Shown: piece by piece, positions 29,088 through 38,444 of the stretch
Layout of the letters: each line of letters starts with the position of its first letter
How positions within the stretch are numbered: the stretch's first letter is position 1
Source of the DNA: Verrucomicrobia bacterium Tous-C9LFEB
GTDB lineage: Bacteria; Verrucomicrobiota; Verrucomicrobiia; Methylacidiphilales; UBA1321
NCBI GenBank assembly: GCA_002304345.1
Contig: NEUU01000004.1
Location: 124,001 to 188,000, forward strand
DNA: 64,000 nucleotides
Direction: 5' to 3'
Program-made: the position numbers and the translations under genes
Notes under the pieces: generated by a model
Database searches by the model: none
Seen by the model: the letters and a program-made list of their open reading frames with translations, nothing else
What the model was told of the DNA's origin: nothing

Positions 29088-29696
29088 ATGGCACGTTATA
29101 CTGGTCCCCGCACAAAGAAGAGCCGCCGCTACGGTGTCCCGCTTTTTGGTCCCTCCAAAGCCCTCGAACGCAAGAACTATCCTCCGGGAGTTCATGGCGA
29201 CAAGGGCCGCCGCAAGCAATCCGAATACGCCGTGGCGTTGGGCGAAAAGCAGAAGCTCCGCCTCATGTACGGTATTCTCGAGCGTCAGTTCCGCCGCTAC
29301 TTTGAGATCGCCTTGCGCGGTCGTGGCATCACGGGCGAAAAGCTCCTCCAACTCCTCGAAACCCGCCTCGATAACGTGGTGTTTCGCCTGGGCTTCAACA
29401 ATTCCCGCCGCGGTGCGCGTCAGATGGTCGGTCACGGCCACGTTCGCGTTAACGGCAGGAAGGTCACCATCGCCAGCTACAACGTGAAGGTGGGAGATAT
29501 CATCACCATCCGCGAAGCGGCCGTGTCCCGCGCCTTGGCCACGAAGGGCCTTGATGCCACGCAGATTGCCCCGATCCCGGATTGGCTGCTGCAGGACAAG
29601 GAAAACTTCAAGGGTGAAGTGAAGCGTATTCCGACCCGCGAAGAGATTGCGCCGATCGTCAACGAACAGCTCATCGTCGAATTGTATTCCCGATAA
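29088..29696 (+). CDS. rpsD: Ribosomal protein S4, Cys-free form
   Basis: S4 is a primary 16S binder and assembly initiator, often also the repressor of the alpha operon. The 202-residue product has the S4 RNA-binding domain LETRLDNVVFRLGFNNSRRGARQMVGHGH. The N-terminal region (GPRTKKSRRYGVPLFGPSKALERK) lacks the four Cys of the zinc-binding form; no Cys is present in the whole protein. Confidence 0.97.
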   Translation: MARYTGPRTKKSRRYGVPLFGPSKALERKNYPPGVHGDKGRRKQSEYAVALGEKQKLRLMYGILERQFRRYFEIALRGRGITGEKLLQLLETRLDNVVFRLGFNNSRRGARQMVGHGHVRVNGRKVTIASYNVKVGDIITIREAAVSRALATKGLDATQIAPIPDWLLQDKENFKGEVKRIPTREEIAPIVNEQLIVELYSR

Positions 29697-29725
29697 GCCG
29701 ATTGCCTGACTTTAGGCACCCGAAA

Positions 29726-29827
29726 CAAGGCGCTTCCCGCAAGCGCCTTGCGGTGTTTAAACGGCAGATGATTTTAACCACAGCCGGTGATCTGGTATCG
29801 ATCGCTGGTTGCAACCAAGAGATACCA
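29726..29827 (+). promoter_or_regulatory. Two hairpins in the rpsD-rpoA gap
   Basis: The 197-nt gap between rpsD and rpoA is the longest inside the superoperon after the rpsL leader. It holds a perfect 10-bp stem CAAGGCGCTT/AAGCGCCTTG with a 5-nt loop (29726-29750), lacking a clear T-run. A second structure has outer arms TGGTATC (29793-29799) and GATACCA (29821-29827) around the palindrome TGGTTGCAACCA (29806-29817). They could be a partial terminator, a processing site, or a leader where S4 or another protein binds; the function is inferred only from position. Confidence 0.55.
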
Positions 29828-29893
29828 AAAAATGATCGTTGGTCCGAAGTCGGCTAGGCGGCCGAATCAGGGTAACCCGATCGAAGGAGAAAA

Positions 29894-30904
29894 ATGCCAA
29901 TTCGTTTAGGTCGTTTCGAAATGCCGAATCGTCTCCAAAAAGACGAGGCGAGCGCCACCCCCACTTACGCCAAGTTCGTGGCGGAACCGTTCGAGGCCGG
30001 TTACGGCCACACCATGGGTAATTCCCTGCGTCGCGTACTGCTTTCCTCGCTGGAAGGCGCGGCGATCATCAATGTAAAGATCGAAGGCGCGCAGCATGAA
30101 TTTGCCACGCTGCCGGGCGTCGTGGAAGACGTCACCGACATCGTTCTCAATCTCAAGAAGATCCTCTTCAAGCTTCCCAACCGCGAACCCCGCACCTTGT
30201 TCCTGAATGTGAACAAGGAAGGCGCCGTGACCGCTGGCGACATCAAGCTCGACACCGGCGTGGAAGTGCTCAACCCCGATCAACTGATTTGCACCCTCGA
30301 CAAGAAGCAGCGCTTCGAAGCCGAGTTCCAGGTGCGTGTCGGCCGCGGCTACTGCAGCGCCGAACACAACAAGGGCCCGGAACAGTCCATCGGCGTCATC
30401 CCGATCGACTCGCTGTTCTCCCCGGTGCGCAAGGTCAAGTACACGGTGGAAAACACCCGCGTCGGCCAGCGCACGGATTACGACAAGCTCGTCCTCGAAA
30501 TGTGGACGGACGGTCGCCTGACCCCGGACGAAGCGCTTCTGCAATCCTCGGCGATCCTTCGCCATCACCTCGACATCTTTGTCAACTTTGACAAGGAACC
30601 GATCGAATTCGAGGAAGCCGCTCCGGCCGTCAGCCAGGAGAACACCAAGCTCAAGAAGCTTTTGAACATGAGTGTCAACGAAATCGAGTTGTCGGTCCGC
30701 GCGGCCAACTGCTTGAACAACGCCAACATCACCACGGTGGGACAGCTCGCCATGAAGACCGAGGCGGAGATGCTCAAATATCGCAACTTCGGCAAGAAGT
30801 CGCTCAACGAAATCAAGGACAAGCTGCAACAACTCGGCCTGTCCCTCGGTATGAAATTCGACACCAACCTGCTCGACATTCCCGCCGAAGTAAAACCGGA
30901 ATAA
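29894..30904 (+). CDS. rpoA: RNA polymerase subunit alpha
   Basis: Alpha dimerises to scaffold RNA polymerase and its C-terminal domain contacts UP elements and activators. The 336-residue product has the N-terminal dimerisation domain (EPFEAGYGHTMGNSLRRVLL near 30-50) and the C-terminal domain LSVRAANCLNNANITTVGQL to RNFGKKSLNEIKDKL. A clear GGAG precedes the ATG at 29894. Confidence 0.98.
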   Translation: MPIRLGRFEMPNRLQKDEASATPTYAKFVAEPFEAGYGHTMGNSLRRVLLSSLEGAAIINVKIEGAQHEFATLPGVVEDVTDIVLNLKKILFKLPNREPRTLFLNVNKEGAVTAGDIKLDTGVEVLNPDQLICTLDKKQRFEAEFQVRVGRGYCSAEHNKGPEQSIGVIPIDSLFSPVRKVKYTVENTRVGQRTDYDKLVLEMWTDGRLTPDEALLQSSAILRHHLDIFVNFDKEPIEFEEAAPAVSQENTKLKKLLNMSVNEIELSVRAANCLNNANITTVGQLAMKTEAEMLKYRNFGKKSLNEIKDKLQQLGLSLGMKFDTNLLDIPAEVKPE

Positions 30905-30911
30905 TCCCTGT

Positions 30912-31385
30912 ATGCGTCACCTCGTTAAAATTCGCAAGCTCGGACGCACGACCAAACATCGTGAGTCGCTGCTGGCCAACCTTGTCGTCAGCCTCATCCA
31001 ACATAACCGCATCAAGACCACCCTGGCCAAGGCCAAGGCAGTCCGCCCTCTCGCTGAGAAGATCGTTACTCTCGGCAAGAAGGGGACGTTGCACCACCGC
31101 CGTCTCGCCATTGCCAAGCTGGGCAATGAGAGTGCGGTAAGCAAGCTCTTCAAGGAAATCGCTCCCAAGTTCCAGGAACGCAAGGGCGGTTACACCCGCA
31201 TTATCAAGCTCGGTCACCGCACCACGGATGCCGCCCTCGAGGCGTTCATCGAGTGGACCGACGTCGTCATCGAAGCCCCTGTGGCCAAGGTGGACGCGAA
31301 GGCCGAAGCCAAGACGGAGACTCCCGCGACGGAAGCCGCTGCGGAAAAGCCCGCCAAGAAGACGACCAAGAAAAAGGCTGAATAA
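30912..31385 (+). CDS. rplQ: Ribosomal protein L17
   Basis: L17 lies near the tunnel exit. The 157-residue product has MRHLVKIRKLGRTTKHRESL, ANLVVSLIQHNRIKTTLAKAK and GGYTRIIKLGHRTTDAALEA. Its last 35-40 residues are a Lys/Ala/Glu/Thr low-complexity tail. It is the last gene of the superoperon, followed by a strong terminator. Confidence 0.98.
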   Translation: MRHLVKIRKLGRTTKHRESLLANLVVSLIQHNRIKTTLAKAKAVRPLAEKIVTLGKKGTLHHRRLAIAKLGNESAVSKLFKEIAPKFQERKGGYTRIIKLGHRTTDAALEAFIEWTDVVIEAPVAKVDAKAEAKTETPATEAAAEKPAKKTTKKKAE

Positions 31386-31409
31386 GTCTTAATCCTAGAG
31401 TTGTCCGCA

Positions 31410-31449
31410 AAAAGACCGTGAGGGAGAAATTCCTCACGGTCTTTTTTTT
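31410..31449 (+). terminator. Intrinsic terminator of the ribosomal superoperon
   Basis: AAAGACCGTGAGGGA pairs with TTCCTCACGGTCTTT around a GAAA-containing loop and is followed by a run of at least seven T. It sits about 25 nt after the rplQ stop and should end the whole rpsL-rplQ transcript. Confidence 0.93.
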
Positions 31450-31533
31450 CATCACCGGGATGGTGAATTTCCCTTCAGATTCGTCGCTTTTTACTAAGCT
31501 AAGCGGCAATTGTGTCGAACGCATTACATAGGG

Positions 31534-31577
31534 AGTTACGTAAGCCAACGTAACTATTTTTACGGCTATACTAGCCG
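31534..31577 (+). promoter_or_regulatory. Tandem inverted repeats upstream of the chemoreceptor gene
   Basis: A perfect inverted repeat AGTTACGT-AAGCCA-ACGTAACT (31534-31555) is followed by a run of T and then by CGGCTA-TAC-TAGCCG (31563-31577), ending 35 nt before the ATG at 31612. They may be a transcription-factor site plus a leader hairpin, or a small attenuator. No known riboswitch consensus was recognised. Confidence 0.5.
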
Positions 31578-31611
31578 GTAAACAGGGAATGGCGTTCGGT
31601 CATGAGGGATT

Positions 31612-33807
31612 ATGAAGAAAAGCAGTTTAAAGTTTAGATTAATTAGCACCGGCATTCTGATCACAATCATACCGGTACTGCTAGCGGCCTTGGTCACGTG
31701 GAATCAACTGACCGGAATCAAAACGAATGTCACGGCGTCTGTGCTGAAGCTCAGCTCGGACGATTACTCTCATCTCGCGCAGTCGGTGGAGGACCAGGCA
31801 AAAGTTGCCTACAAGCTTCTCAATGAAGAGCTGGAGAAGATCCTCTCCATGGCAGAAACGGAACTCAAACGGTCCGGCCCGATTCACATGATATCTGGCG
31901 AAACGGTGAGCTGGACGGCGGTCAATCAATTCGACAAAAGTTCGACGCAGGTGACGTTGCCCAAGGTTTATCTTAAGGAGAGTTGGCTCGGGCAGGTGGA
32001 AGACACGGCGGTCAATGTGCCGGTGGTGGATGAAGTCCATCGGGTGACGGGAGACACGGCGACCATTTTTCAGCGGATGAATGACAAGGGCGACATGCTC
32101 CGGGTGGCGACGAGCGTGGTGAAGGCTGACGGGAAACGCGCCATTGGGACATATATTCCAGCGTTGAATCCGGATGGTACGCCGAATCCGGTCATTGCGA
32201 AGGTGCTCAAGGGCGAGACCTTTGTGGGCCGCGCTTTTGTGGTGGATCAATGGTATCTGGCCGCTTACAAGCCCCTGGCGGATCCGGACGGGAAGATCAT
32301 CGGCATTCTCTATGTGGGGGTGCCGGAGAAAACGGCGTCCACGCAATTGCGGGAGTCGATGATGGCGCGCAAGATTGGCAAGAGCGGATATATCTTCGTC
32401 ATCAATGCCAAGGGAGAAGCAAAGGGGAAGTATGTCCTCTCCTTCCAGGGAAAACGTGACGGCGAGAATATTTACGGCGCCAAGGATTCGTCGGGCACTC
32501 TCTTTATCAAGGAGATCATCGATAAAGCGGTAACGCTGAAGTCGGGCGAAGTCGGATCGCAGTACTACCCGTGGCAGAATAGCGGGGAGACGGCTCCGCG
32601 CATGAAGATCGCCTACTTCACCTATTTCCCGCAATGGGATTGGGTCATTGGCGTGAGCGCCTATGAGGATGAGTACATGGGATCTGTCTACCATGTCAAT
32701 GCGTTGATCGGACGTTCGATCCAGTTCCAGATCATGCTGGTGTTGATTTCTTCGCTCGTCGCCGCGGGTTGTTTCTACTTCATTGCGAGCCGGATTTCCC
32801 GCGAGGTGAGTGAGATTTGCGAGAACCTGGGTTCCTGCAGCCGCGAGACGGTGGCGGCTTCGAATCAAGTATCCTCGGCGAGTCAATTGCTCGCGTCCGG
32901 ATCGAGCGAACAGGCGGCCTCCCTGGAGCAGACCAGCGCGTCGATGGAGGAAATGACCAGCATGACCAAGCGTAATGCGGAAAATTCGGCGAGCGCAAAG
33001 GATCTGGCCGAAGGAGCCAGCCAGGCCGCCCGCAAGGCGTCAGGCGATATTGAAACGATGAGTGAAGCGATGAAGGCGGTGAGCCAGTCTTCCGAACAGC
33101 TTCGCGTCGCGATGGACAAGATCGAATCCTCCAGTGGTGAGATCACCCAGATCATGAAGACGATCGATGAGATTGCCTTCCAGACGAATATTCTTTCGAT
33201 CAACGCCGCGGTGGAGGCCGCCCGCGCGGGTGAGGCGGGAGCGGGTTTTGCCGTGGTGGCTGACGAGGTGCGCGCCTTGGCGCAACGCAGCGCCGACGCC
33301 GCGAAGCAGACCGCGCGCATCATCAAGGAATCGAGCAATAGCAGTCGCAAGGGCATGGAGGTCACGCAAAAGGTGGCGGAGGACTTGGCTAACATGAACA
33401 AGTCCGCGCAACAGGTCAGCGTGAGCTTGGAAGCCATTGTGAGCAAGGCATCGCAGGTGGATGAAGTGATCGCGGAAATTTCGACGGCGAGCAAGGAACA
33501 GAGTGCGGGTATTAGTCAGGTGAGCATCGCCCTCAGCCAAATGGATAAGGTGACGCAAAGCAATGCGGCCAGTGCCGAGGAAACAGCGGCCGCGGCGGAA
33601 GAATTAAACGCTCAATCGATGGAGCTGAATCATGTCGTCACCCTCTTGGAGGAATTGGTGCAGGGCAGTCGCAAACTGGTGCGCGATTTGAGTTCGAGAG
33701 GGCCCAGCAAGCTCGGTCAGGGCGAAGGCTCGCCGAAGAATGCCCCGGATTTTTCCGCTCCCGCACGGGATCGCAGCGAGAAGTTCGAAAACGAATTTAC
33801 GAATTAG
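31612..33807 (+). CDS. Methyl-accepting chemotaxis protein with Cache-type sensor
   Basis: The 731-residue transmembrane receptor has a first TM segment (about 10-30) and a large periplasmic region of roughly 330 residues with features of a double-Cache (Cache_3/Cache_2-like) sensor, for example [20 protein letters not shown] and GVPEKTA. TM2 lies at about 373-395, followed by the cytoplasmic signalling helix bundle with the tip [20 protein letters not shown] near 524. I see no clear HAMP domain between TM2 and the bundle. No CheW/CheA-binding partner genes or C-terminal CheR pentapeptide are evident, so it is an orphan receptor. It may serve chemotaxis or a Wsp/Pil-like signalling route. The ligand is unknown. 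Confidence 0.93.
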   Translation: MKKSSLKFRLISTGILITIIPVLLAALVTWNQLTGIKTNVTASVLKLSSDDYSHLAQSVEDQAKVAYKLLNEELEKILSMAETELKRSGPIHMISGETVSWTAVNQFDKSSTQVTLPKVYLKESWLGQVEDTAVNVPVVDEVHRVTGDTATIFQRMNDKGDMLRVATSVVKADGKRAIGTYIPALNPDGTPNPVIAKVLKGETFVGRAFVVDQWYLAAYKPLADPDGKIIGILYVGVPEKTASTQLRESMMARKIGKSGYIFVINAKGEAKGKYVLSFQGKRDGENIYGAKDSSGTLFIKEIIDKAVTLKSGEVGSQYYPWQNSGETAPRMKIAYFTYFPQWDWVIGVSAYEDEYMGSVYHVNALIGRSIQFQIMLVLISSLVAAGCFYFIASRISREVSEICENLGSCSRETVAASNQVSSASQLLASGSSEQAASLEQTSASMEEMTSMTKRNAENSASAKDLAEGASQAARKASGDIETMSEAMKAVSQSSEQLRVAMDKIESSSGEITQIMKTIDEIAFQTNILSINAAVEAARAGEAGAGFAVVADEVRALAQRSADAAKQTARIIKESSNSSRKGMEVTQKVAEDLANMNKSAQQVSVSLEAIVSKASQVDEVIAEISTASKEQSAGISQVSIALSQMDKVTQSNAASAEETAAAAEELNAQSMELNHVVTLLEELVQGSRKLVRDLSSRGPSKLGQGEGSPKNAPDFSAPARDRSEKFENEFTN

Positions 33808-33842
33808 AGTCCTGTCAGCAAGGTTCGCTACAAAAGGGAAAA

Positions 33843-33951
33843 CCGCACCTTCCACCCGATTCTTCGCGGACGCTCAGAATGACGTCTGGAGTGTAAATGC
33901 CTCCTCGCTGTCATTCTGAGCGTCCGCGAAGAATCGGGTGGAAGGTGCGGT
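33843..33951. repeat. Perfect 41-nt inverted repeat element
   Basis: Arms 33843-33883 and 33911-33951 are exact reverse complements over 41 nt, with a 27-nt loop. The arm contains GATTCTTCGCGGACGCTCAG, a different core from the REPIN-like elements at 2209, 5311 and 34003. It is placed directly after the chemoreceptor stop, so it may also act as a transcript end. Confidence 0.85.
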
Positions 33952-34002
33952 GTATTTATCCTAGAGCAGATTTCAAGTTGATTGTCGCATTCCAAACCAT
34001 CC

Positions 34003-34144
34003 CAGCCGATCCTTCGACAAGCTCAGGATGGCGTGGAATGAAAGTAATGTCTGGCGGTAACTTTCCGCTCTCACCAGAACTCTTCGCTACGATTTGAGGT
34101 TACTACCCCAAGCCGTCATCCTGAGCTTGTCGAAGGATCGGCTG
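34003..34144. repeat. REPIN-like palindromic element, copy 3
   Basis: Perfect 28-nt inverted arms (34003-34030 and 34117-34144) contain the same GATCCTTCGACAAGCTCAGG core as the copies at 2209 and 5311. The spacer again has TGGAATGAAAGTAATGT and CTACGATTTGAGGTT. Conservation of the spacer shows it moved or was copied as a unit. Confidence 0.85.
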
Positions 34145-34276
34145 AGTTGCTTGAAGAGTCTTAGCGTTGCGACAATCTAGATGAAAAAGGCTCTAATGAC
34201 ACCACACACCCCGCCGCTTGCAGCGCCGGGGTGTGTGCTTTGTCTTGCGTCGCAATCGTCTCAAATGCGAACAGGC

Positions 34277-35947
34277 TCACTCACCTTGTTGGAGGAGGCT
34301 TTCGGCGAGGGCGAGGGATTTGGTGGTTTGACCGCCCAGCATGCGGGCGATTTCCTTGATGCGTTCCTTGTCGGTCAGGCGGGTCAGTTCCGTCACGGAA
34401 CGGTTCTGGCGCACGCTCTTGGCGACGGCGAAATGTTGCTGTCCTTGCGCGGAGACTTGCGGGAGATGGGTGATGCAGAGCACTTGATGTGAGTTGCCGA
34501 GGCCGCGCAGTTTCTTGCCGACCTGGGTGGCGGTTTCGCCGCCGACGTTGGCGTCGATTTCATCGAAGATGAGCACGGGGACCTCATCGACTTCGGCGAG
34601 GGTGGTTTTGATGGCCAGCATCACGCGGGCCATTTCACCGCTGGAAGCGATGGCGCGGAGTGGCCGCGGTTCTTCGCCGACATTGGGGGCAAAAATAAAT
34701 TCGATACGATCGAGGCCATCCCGTCCCGCTTCGGTGAGCGTGGTGACGTCGATGCGGAAGAGGGCTTTGGAAAAGCCCAAGCCGCGCAGTTCCTTTTGAA
34801 TTTTGTCGCCGAGCGGCGCGGCGGCTTTTTGCCGGGCGGTGCTCAGTTTTTGGGCGGCGCTGTCGAAGGCTTTTTGGGCGGCGACTTCTTCGGCCGCGAG
34901 CTTGGCCAGTGTCTCGTCGCTGGATTGCAGGCTGGCGAGTTCCTCCGCGGCGCGTTCGCCGTGGCTGATGACCTCGGCGAGGGTGGGTCCGTATTTCTTC
35001 TTGAGCTTCTGGATGAGGTTGAGGCGCTCTTCCAATTGGTTGAGCGTGCCGCTGTCGGCGTCGACGCTGTCAATGCGTTCGGTGACGCTGGCGGCGAGTT
35101 CCTGCAACTGGGCGATCGCGGAGCGGTTCAGTGCGGCGGTTTCTTCGAGGCTGCTATCGATCTTCTGCCACGCGGCGAGGGAGCGCTCCACGTGGGCGAG
35201 TTGGGAGAGAACGGAGTCTTCGGATTCGCTGAGAATGCCGGTGATGGTGCTGGCCAGTTCGATGAGTTGACGGGCATTGCTGGCGATTTTGTAATCGCGC
35301 TCGACGGTTTCATCATCGCCCGGTTTGAGTTGGGCTCCTTCGATTTCTTTGACTTGGAAGGAAAGGAGATCCACTTTCTGCGCACGGGTGGCTTCGTCGA
35401 GCTGCAGGGATTCGCGTTTCTGTCGGATCTGGCGGAGGCAATCCCAAGCGGACTGGACGGCTTCGAGTGGGGAGGTGAGTTTGCCATAGGCGTCGAGTAC
35501 AGCCGTTTGACGTTGGGGCAGGAGCAGTGATTGGTGATCGTGCGGGCCGTGAACGTCGACGAGCAGGTCGCCGAGTTTCTTGAGGCCCTGGAGCGTCACG
35601 GCGCTGCCATTGGCAAATTGCTTGTTGGTGCCGGTGGCCGTGAAGGTGCGTTTGAGCAGGAGGGTGTGATCCTCGCAGGGTTCAGCGCCGATTTCATCGA
35701 GCACGGCATTGATCTCGCGGGCCAGCCGTTTGTCGTCGATGGCAAAGTCGGCTTCCACGGTGCAGGCCTGTTCGCCCGTGCGGATGAGGGTCTTGTCGGC
35801 GCGTTCGCCGAGGAGAAGGTTGAGGCCGTCGATGAGGATGGATTTACCGGCACCAGTTTCGCCGGTGAGGATATTAAAGCCGGGACCGAGCTCCCAGAGC
35901 AGGTCATCCACGAGGGCCAGATTTTTCAGTCGAAGAGAACGGATCAT
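34277..35947 (-). CDS. recN: DNA repair protein RecN
   Basis: RecN is an SMC-like ATPase that acts early in double-strand-break repair. The 556-residue product has the N-terminal Walker A GETGAGKS (about 29-36), a long coiled-coil middle, and the C-terminal ABC signature IASSGEMARVMLAIK with Walker B VLIFDEIDANVGG. It is the last gene of a leftward set: aldo/keto reductase, YjbQ, membrane protein, recN, with a 14-nt gap before recN. Confidence 0.96.
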   Translation of the reverse strand: MIRSLRLKNLALVDDLLWELGPGFNILTGETGAGKSILIDGLNLLLGERADKTLIRTGEQACTVEADFAIDDKRLAREINAVLDEIGAEPCEDHTLLLKRTFTATGTNKQFANGSAVTLQGLKKLGDLLVDVHGPHDHQSLLLPQRQTAVLDAYGKLTSPLEAVQSAWDCLRQIRQKRESLQLDEATRAQKVDLLSFQVKEIEGAQLKPGDDETVERDYKIASNARQLIELASTITGILSESEDSVLSQLAHVERSLAAWQKIDSSLEETAALNRSAIAQLQELAASVTERIDSVDADSGTLNQLEERLNLIQKLKKKYGPTLAEVISHGERAAEELASLQSSDETLAKLAAEEVAAQKAFDSAAQKLSTARQKAAAPLGDKIQKELRGLGFSKALFRIDVTTLTEAGRDGLDRIEFIFAPNVGEEPRPLRAIASSGEMARVMLAIKTTLAEVDEVPVLIFDEIDANVGGETATQVGKKLRGLGNSHQVLCITHLPQVSAQGQQHFAVAKSVRQNRSVTELTRLTDKERIKEIARMLGGQTTKSLALAESLLQQGE

Positions 35948-35961
35948 GGTGAGGGGGGGCG

Positions 35962-36471
35962 TTAGGGGGCATCAAACTCGATCTGGAACGCTTCCTTGTA
36001 TTGGATTCGCGGTGGCAAGGGATCGGCGGCGCCATTGGCCAGGTCAAAGCTTATTTGGCGCTTCACGCGTTCTTGGGGTTTCAGTTCGGCGATGAGATCG
36101 AGCTTGCTCGCGGCGCGCAAGGAAGCGCTGGGTTCCACCGGGGGCGGATCGCCACTTTCGGGGGTATGCGTGCTATCGGGGGTGACGACTTTTTTCCACG
36201 GACTGACTGTAATGCGGATGTTTCGGGCGATCTTGCCGCCTGGATTTGTGACGACGTAGTGGATGGTGCAATGGTAGGGGTCCACCTCTTCGACGGTGTA
36301 ATTCGAGACCACCACCTTTGCCTTGTCGAGAACGGGTGCGGGGAGTTCTTGGGGGGCGCTTTTCTTCCGGACCTCTTGCACGGGTGTCACGTAAGTGCTG
36401 AACCAGAGTTGGGCAAAGACCACCATGATCAGGACCCCCGCCACAACCAAGGCAAATTGACGCCAATTCAT
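35962..36471 (-). CDS. Hypothetical single-pass membrane protein
   Basis: From ATG 36471 the product is 169 residues. It has an N-terminal hydrophobic anchor (MNWRQFALVVAGVLIMVVFA) and a periplasmic part with beta-rich character: 'VSNYTVEEVDPYHCTIHYVV' then 'GGKIARNIRITVSP', resembling the NPNPG-type FxLYD/DUF-like domains that describe extracytoplasmic transport or pilus proteins. No catalytic motif is seen. A start further upstream at 36507 is possible but adds only a charged leader before the anchor. It lies between yjbQ-like and recN on the same strand. Confidence 0.75.
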   Translation of the reverse strand: MNWRQFALVVAGVLIMVVFAQLWFSTYVTPVQEVRKKSAPQELPAPVLDKAKVVVSNYTVEEVDPYHCTIHYVVTNPGGKIARNIRITVSPWKKVVTPDSTHTPESGDPPPVEPSASLRAASKLDLIAELKPQERVKRQISFDLANGAADPLPPRIQYKEAFQIEFDAP

Positions 36472-36552
36472 GGGCCGAATTGTGGCGTGCTCCCTCGCGC
36501 ACGGCAAGCGCGTTTACTTCGTTTCCGTTGAACCTCCGGGAGGTGTCCCGAA

Positions 36553-36969
<417 letters not shown>

Positions 36970-37004
36970 AGTTAAGGAGGTGGTGGCGGGACGAGGAAAG
37001 CGCT

Positions 37005-38018
37005 CTACCCCCGCAGCGGCTTGGTCTTGTAATACTCCACTTCGCCTGCCGCCGCAAACCGCGTCACCTTCTCGATGAGCGCCTGCCGGTCGGCGGGCTT
37101 GAGCGTCTGAAAGCGACGGACGAGCTTCGCCTTCTCGCGGACAAATTCCGGTTTTTCCGCGCCGGTGATGAGCACGGAAACGGGCAGCGACAGAGCGAAA
37201 TAAATGCAGTCCGCAATCGAGAGAACATTCGGCACAATCGGATCGGCCGTCGTCCACGTCACCTTCTCATTCATCGTCTTCGACGCAAAGAAACGGCCGT
37301 CCGCCAGCGTCTTCATCGCCAGGATGCCGATCTTCTTTTCCTGCGCGGCGGGTAGGACATTGGAAATGAAACTGTGCTGGGCGGCGGCGTCGACCGGGCT
37401 GATTGGAAACTGGGTGGCGGTGAAGGGGGAGGGATCGCCGCCGAGGCGTTGCATCATCCGCACGTGAGCATAGGGACTCGCATGACCCGTGAAACCCAGA
37501 TGCCGGATTTTTCCTTCCTTCTTCGCCTTCAAGGCTTCCTCGAGCACGCCACCATCCAATCGCTGGTTTACATCTTCGGGCGAGGTCAACATATGCATCT
37601 GCCAGAGATCAATCACGTCCGTCTTCAACCGCGAAAGTGATCCTTCGATGGCCAGACGCGCCGTCTTCGCATCCTTCGCCTCGGACTTCGTCATCAGGAA
37701 AATGGAATTGCGATATTTCGGCGTCAGATATTTCCCGTAACGCTCCTCGCTTATGCGCGGACCATACGCCTCCGCGGTATCGAAGAAGCGGATGCCTTCC
37801 GCCAGCGCCGCCTCGATGGTCGCTTGCGCGAGAGACTCCGTCGTCCAGCCGATGTGATAGCCCCCGAGACCGAGACAAGTCACCTCCGGGCCGTTCGCGC
37901 CCAGTTTACGCTTGGGCAGAGGCTGACCGAGCGCATCCGGCGCCGCTTGCGATAAAGAGGGAGCCAGCGAAGTGGTTCCGGCTGCAGCCAACGCGAGAAG
38001 AAAGTCCCGGCGGTTCAT
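37005..38018 (-). CDS. Aldo/keto reductase with Tat signal
   Basis: From ATG 38018 the 337-residue product begins [14 protein letters not shown], a twin-arginine signal, so it is probably exported folded. The (beta/alpha)8 aldo/keto reductase domain carries the catalytic tetrad in DTAEAYG (Asp, Tyr), FLMTKSE (Lys) and LWQMHML (His). Family members reduce aldehydes or ketones with NADPH. Exported members are common in Verrucomicrobiota and Planctomycetes but their cofactor supply is unclear. It heads a leftward gene set. Confidence 0.92.
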   Translation of the reverse strand: MNRRDFLLALAAAGTTSLAPSLSQAAPDALGQPLPKRKLGANGPEVTCLGLGGYHIGWTTESLAQATIEAALAEGIRFFDTAEAYGPRISEERYGKYLTPKYRNSIFLMTKSEAKDAKTARLAIEGSLSRLKTDVIDLWQMHMLTSPEDVNQRLDGGVLEEALKAKKEGKIRHLGFTGHASPYAHVRMMQRLGGDPSPFTATQFPISPVDAAAQHSFISNVLPAAQEKKIGILAMKTLADGRFFASKTMNEKVTWTTADPIVPNVLSIADCIYFALSLPVSVLITGAEKPEFVREKAKLVRRFQTLKPADRQALIEKVTRFAAAGEVEYYKTKPLRG

Positions 38019-38134
38019 GGCCCGATTCTGCGAGGATTTCAATTCCACGCAAGGCGAAAGGACGAGACTTCCAACTGGCTGAGACGTGATTTGCTTGCTG
38101 GAAATCGGAACCCAAGCATAATCATTTGCGTCGA

Positions 38135-38207
38135 GCTCCCATAGCTTAACGGATAAAGCAACGGTCTTCTAAACCGTAGAGTGTTGGTTCGATTCCAACT
38201 GGGAGCG
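38135..38207 (+). tRNA. tRNA-Arg (anticodon TCT)
   Basis: A full cloverleaf can be folded: acceptor GCTCCCA/TGGGAGC, D-arm GCTT...AAGC, anticodon stem ACGGT/ACCGT with loop CTTCTAA (anticodon TCT reading AGA/AGG), and T-arm GTTGG TTCGATT CCAAC. The discriminator base is G at 38207, and CCA is not encoded. The length is 73 nt, typical for tRNA-Arg. Confidence 0.95.
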
Positions 38208-38246
38208 CTTTTTTGCGAGCACTCCCTTTCTGCTTGTCCGGGTATT

Positions 38247-38372
38247 TTATTTCCCAGGTTGGATATAGGTCTCTTCTGTCGTGGTGGTCGTGGTGCGATG
38301 CGGTTCATCACAGGCGCAACCGGTGAGGACAACGAGCGCGGCCAGTAATCCAAGGAGCAAGTAGTTTTTCAT
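38247..38372 (-). CDS. Small lipoprotein (41 aa)
   Basis: The 41-residue product has a lipoprotein signal: hydrophobic LLLGLLAALVVL followed by the lipobox LTGC with the lipidated Cys at 19. The mature part is only 23 residues with a run of six Thr (HRTTTTTTEE). It is too short for standard ORF cut-offs. It is probably envelope-attached and may pair with the Thr-rich exported protein gene 72 nt upstream on the same strand. Its function is unknown. Confidence 0.75.
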   Translation of the reverse strand: MKNYLLLGLLAALVVLTGCACDEPHRTTTTTTEETYIQPGK

Positions 38373-38444
38373 GATTTTTCCTTTGCTGAATAAGCGGGTG
38401 CCGCGCCTGAGTGTGAAGGCAGGCGCGGCAGGAGAGCTATTTCT

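Larger units (their letters stand above)
33808..34276. other. Intergenic region with two palindromic elements; no gene seen
   Basis: The 469 nt between the convergent chemoreceptor gene and recN are mostly occupied by two different palindromic elements (33843-33951 and 34003-34144). An A-rich stretch and CACCCCGCCGCTTGCAGCGCCGGGGTG-type hairpin sequence near 34207-34233 may help terminate recN or the chemoreceptor transcript. No coding signal was found. Confidence 0.65.

Noticed and set aside
31534-31611. Cyclic-di-GMP riboswitch before the chemoreceptor
   Set aside because: The region lacks the conserved GEMM core words; only two simple hairpins are present.
38039-38353. Minus-strand 104-aa frame across the tRNA-Arg gene
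   Set aside because: It reads NRTNTLRFRRPLLYPLSYGS, a familiar false protein made from the antisense of tRNA genes; the true small gene there is the 41-aa lipoprotein at 38247-38372.
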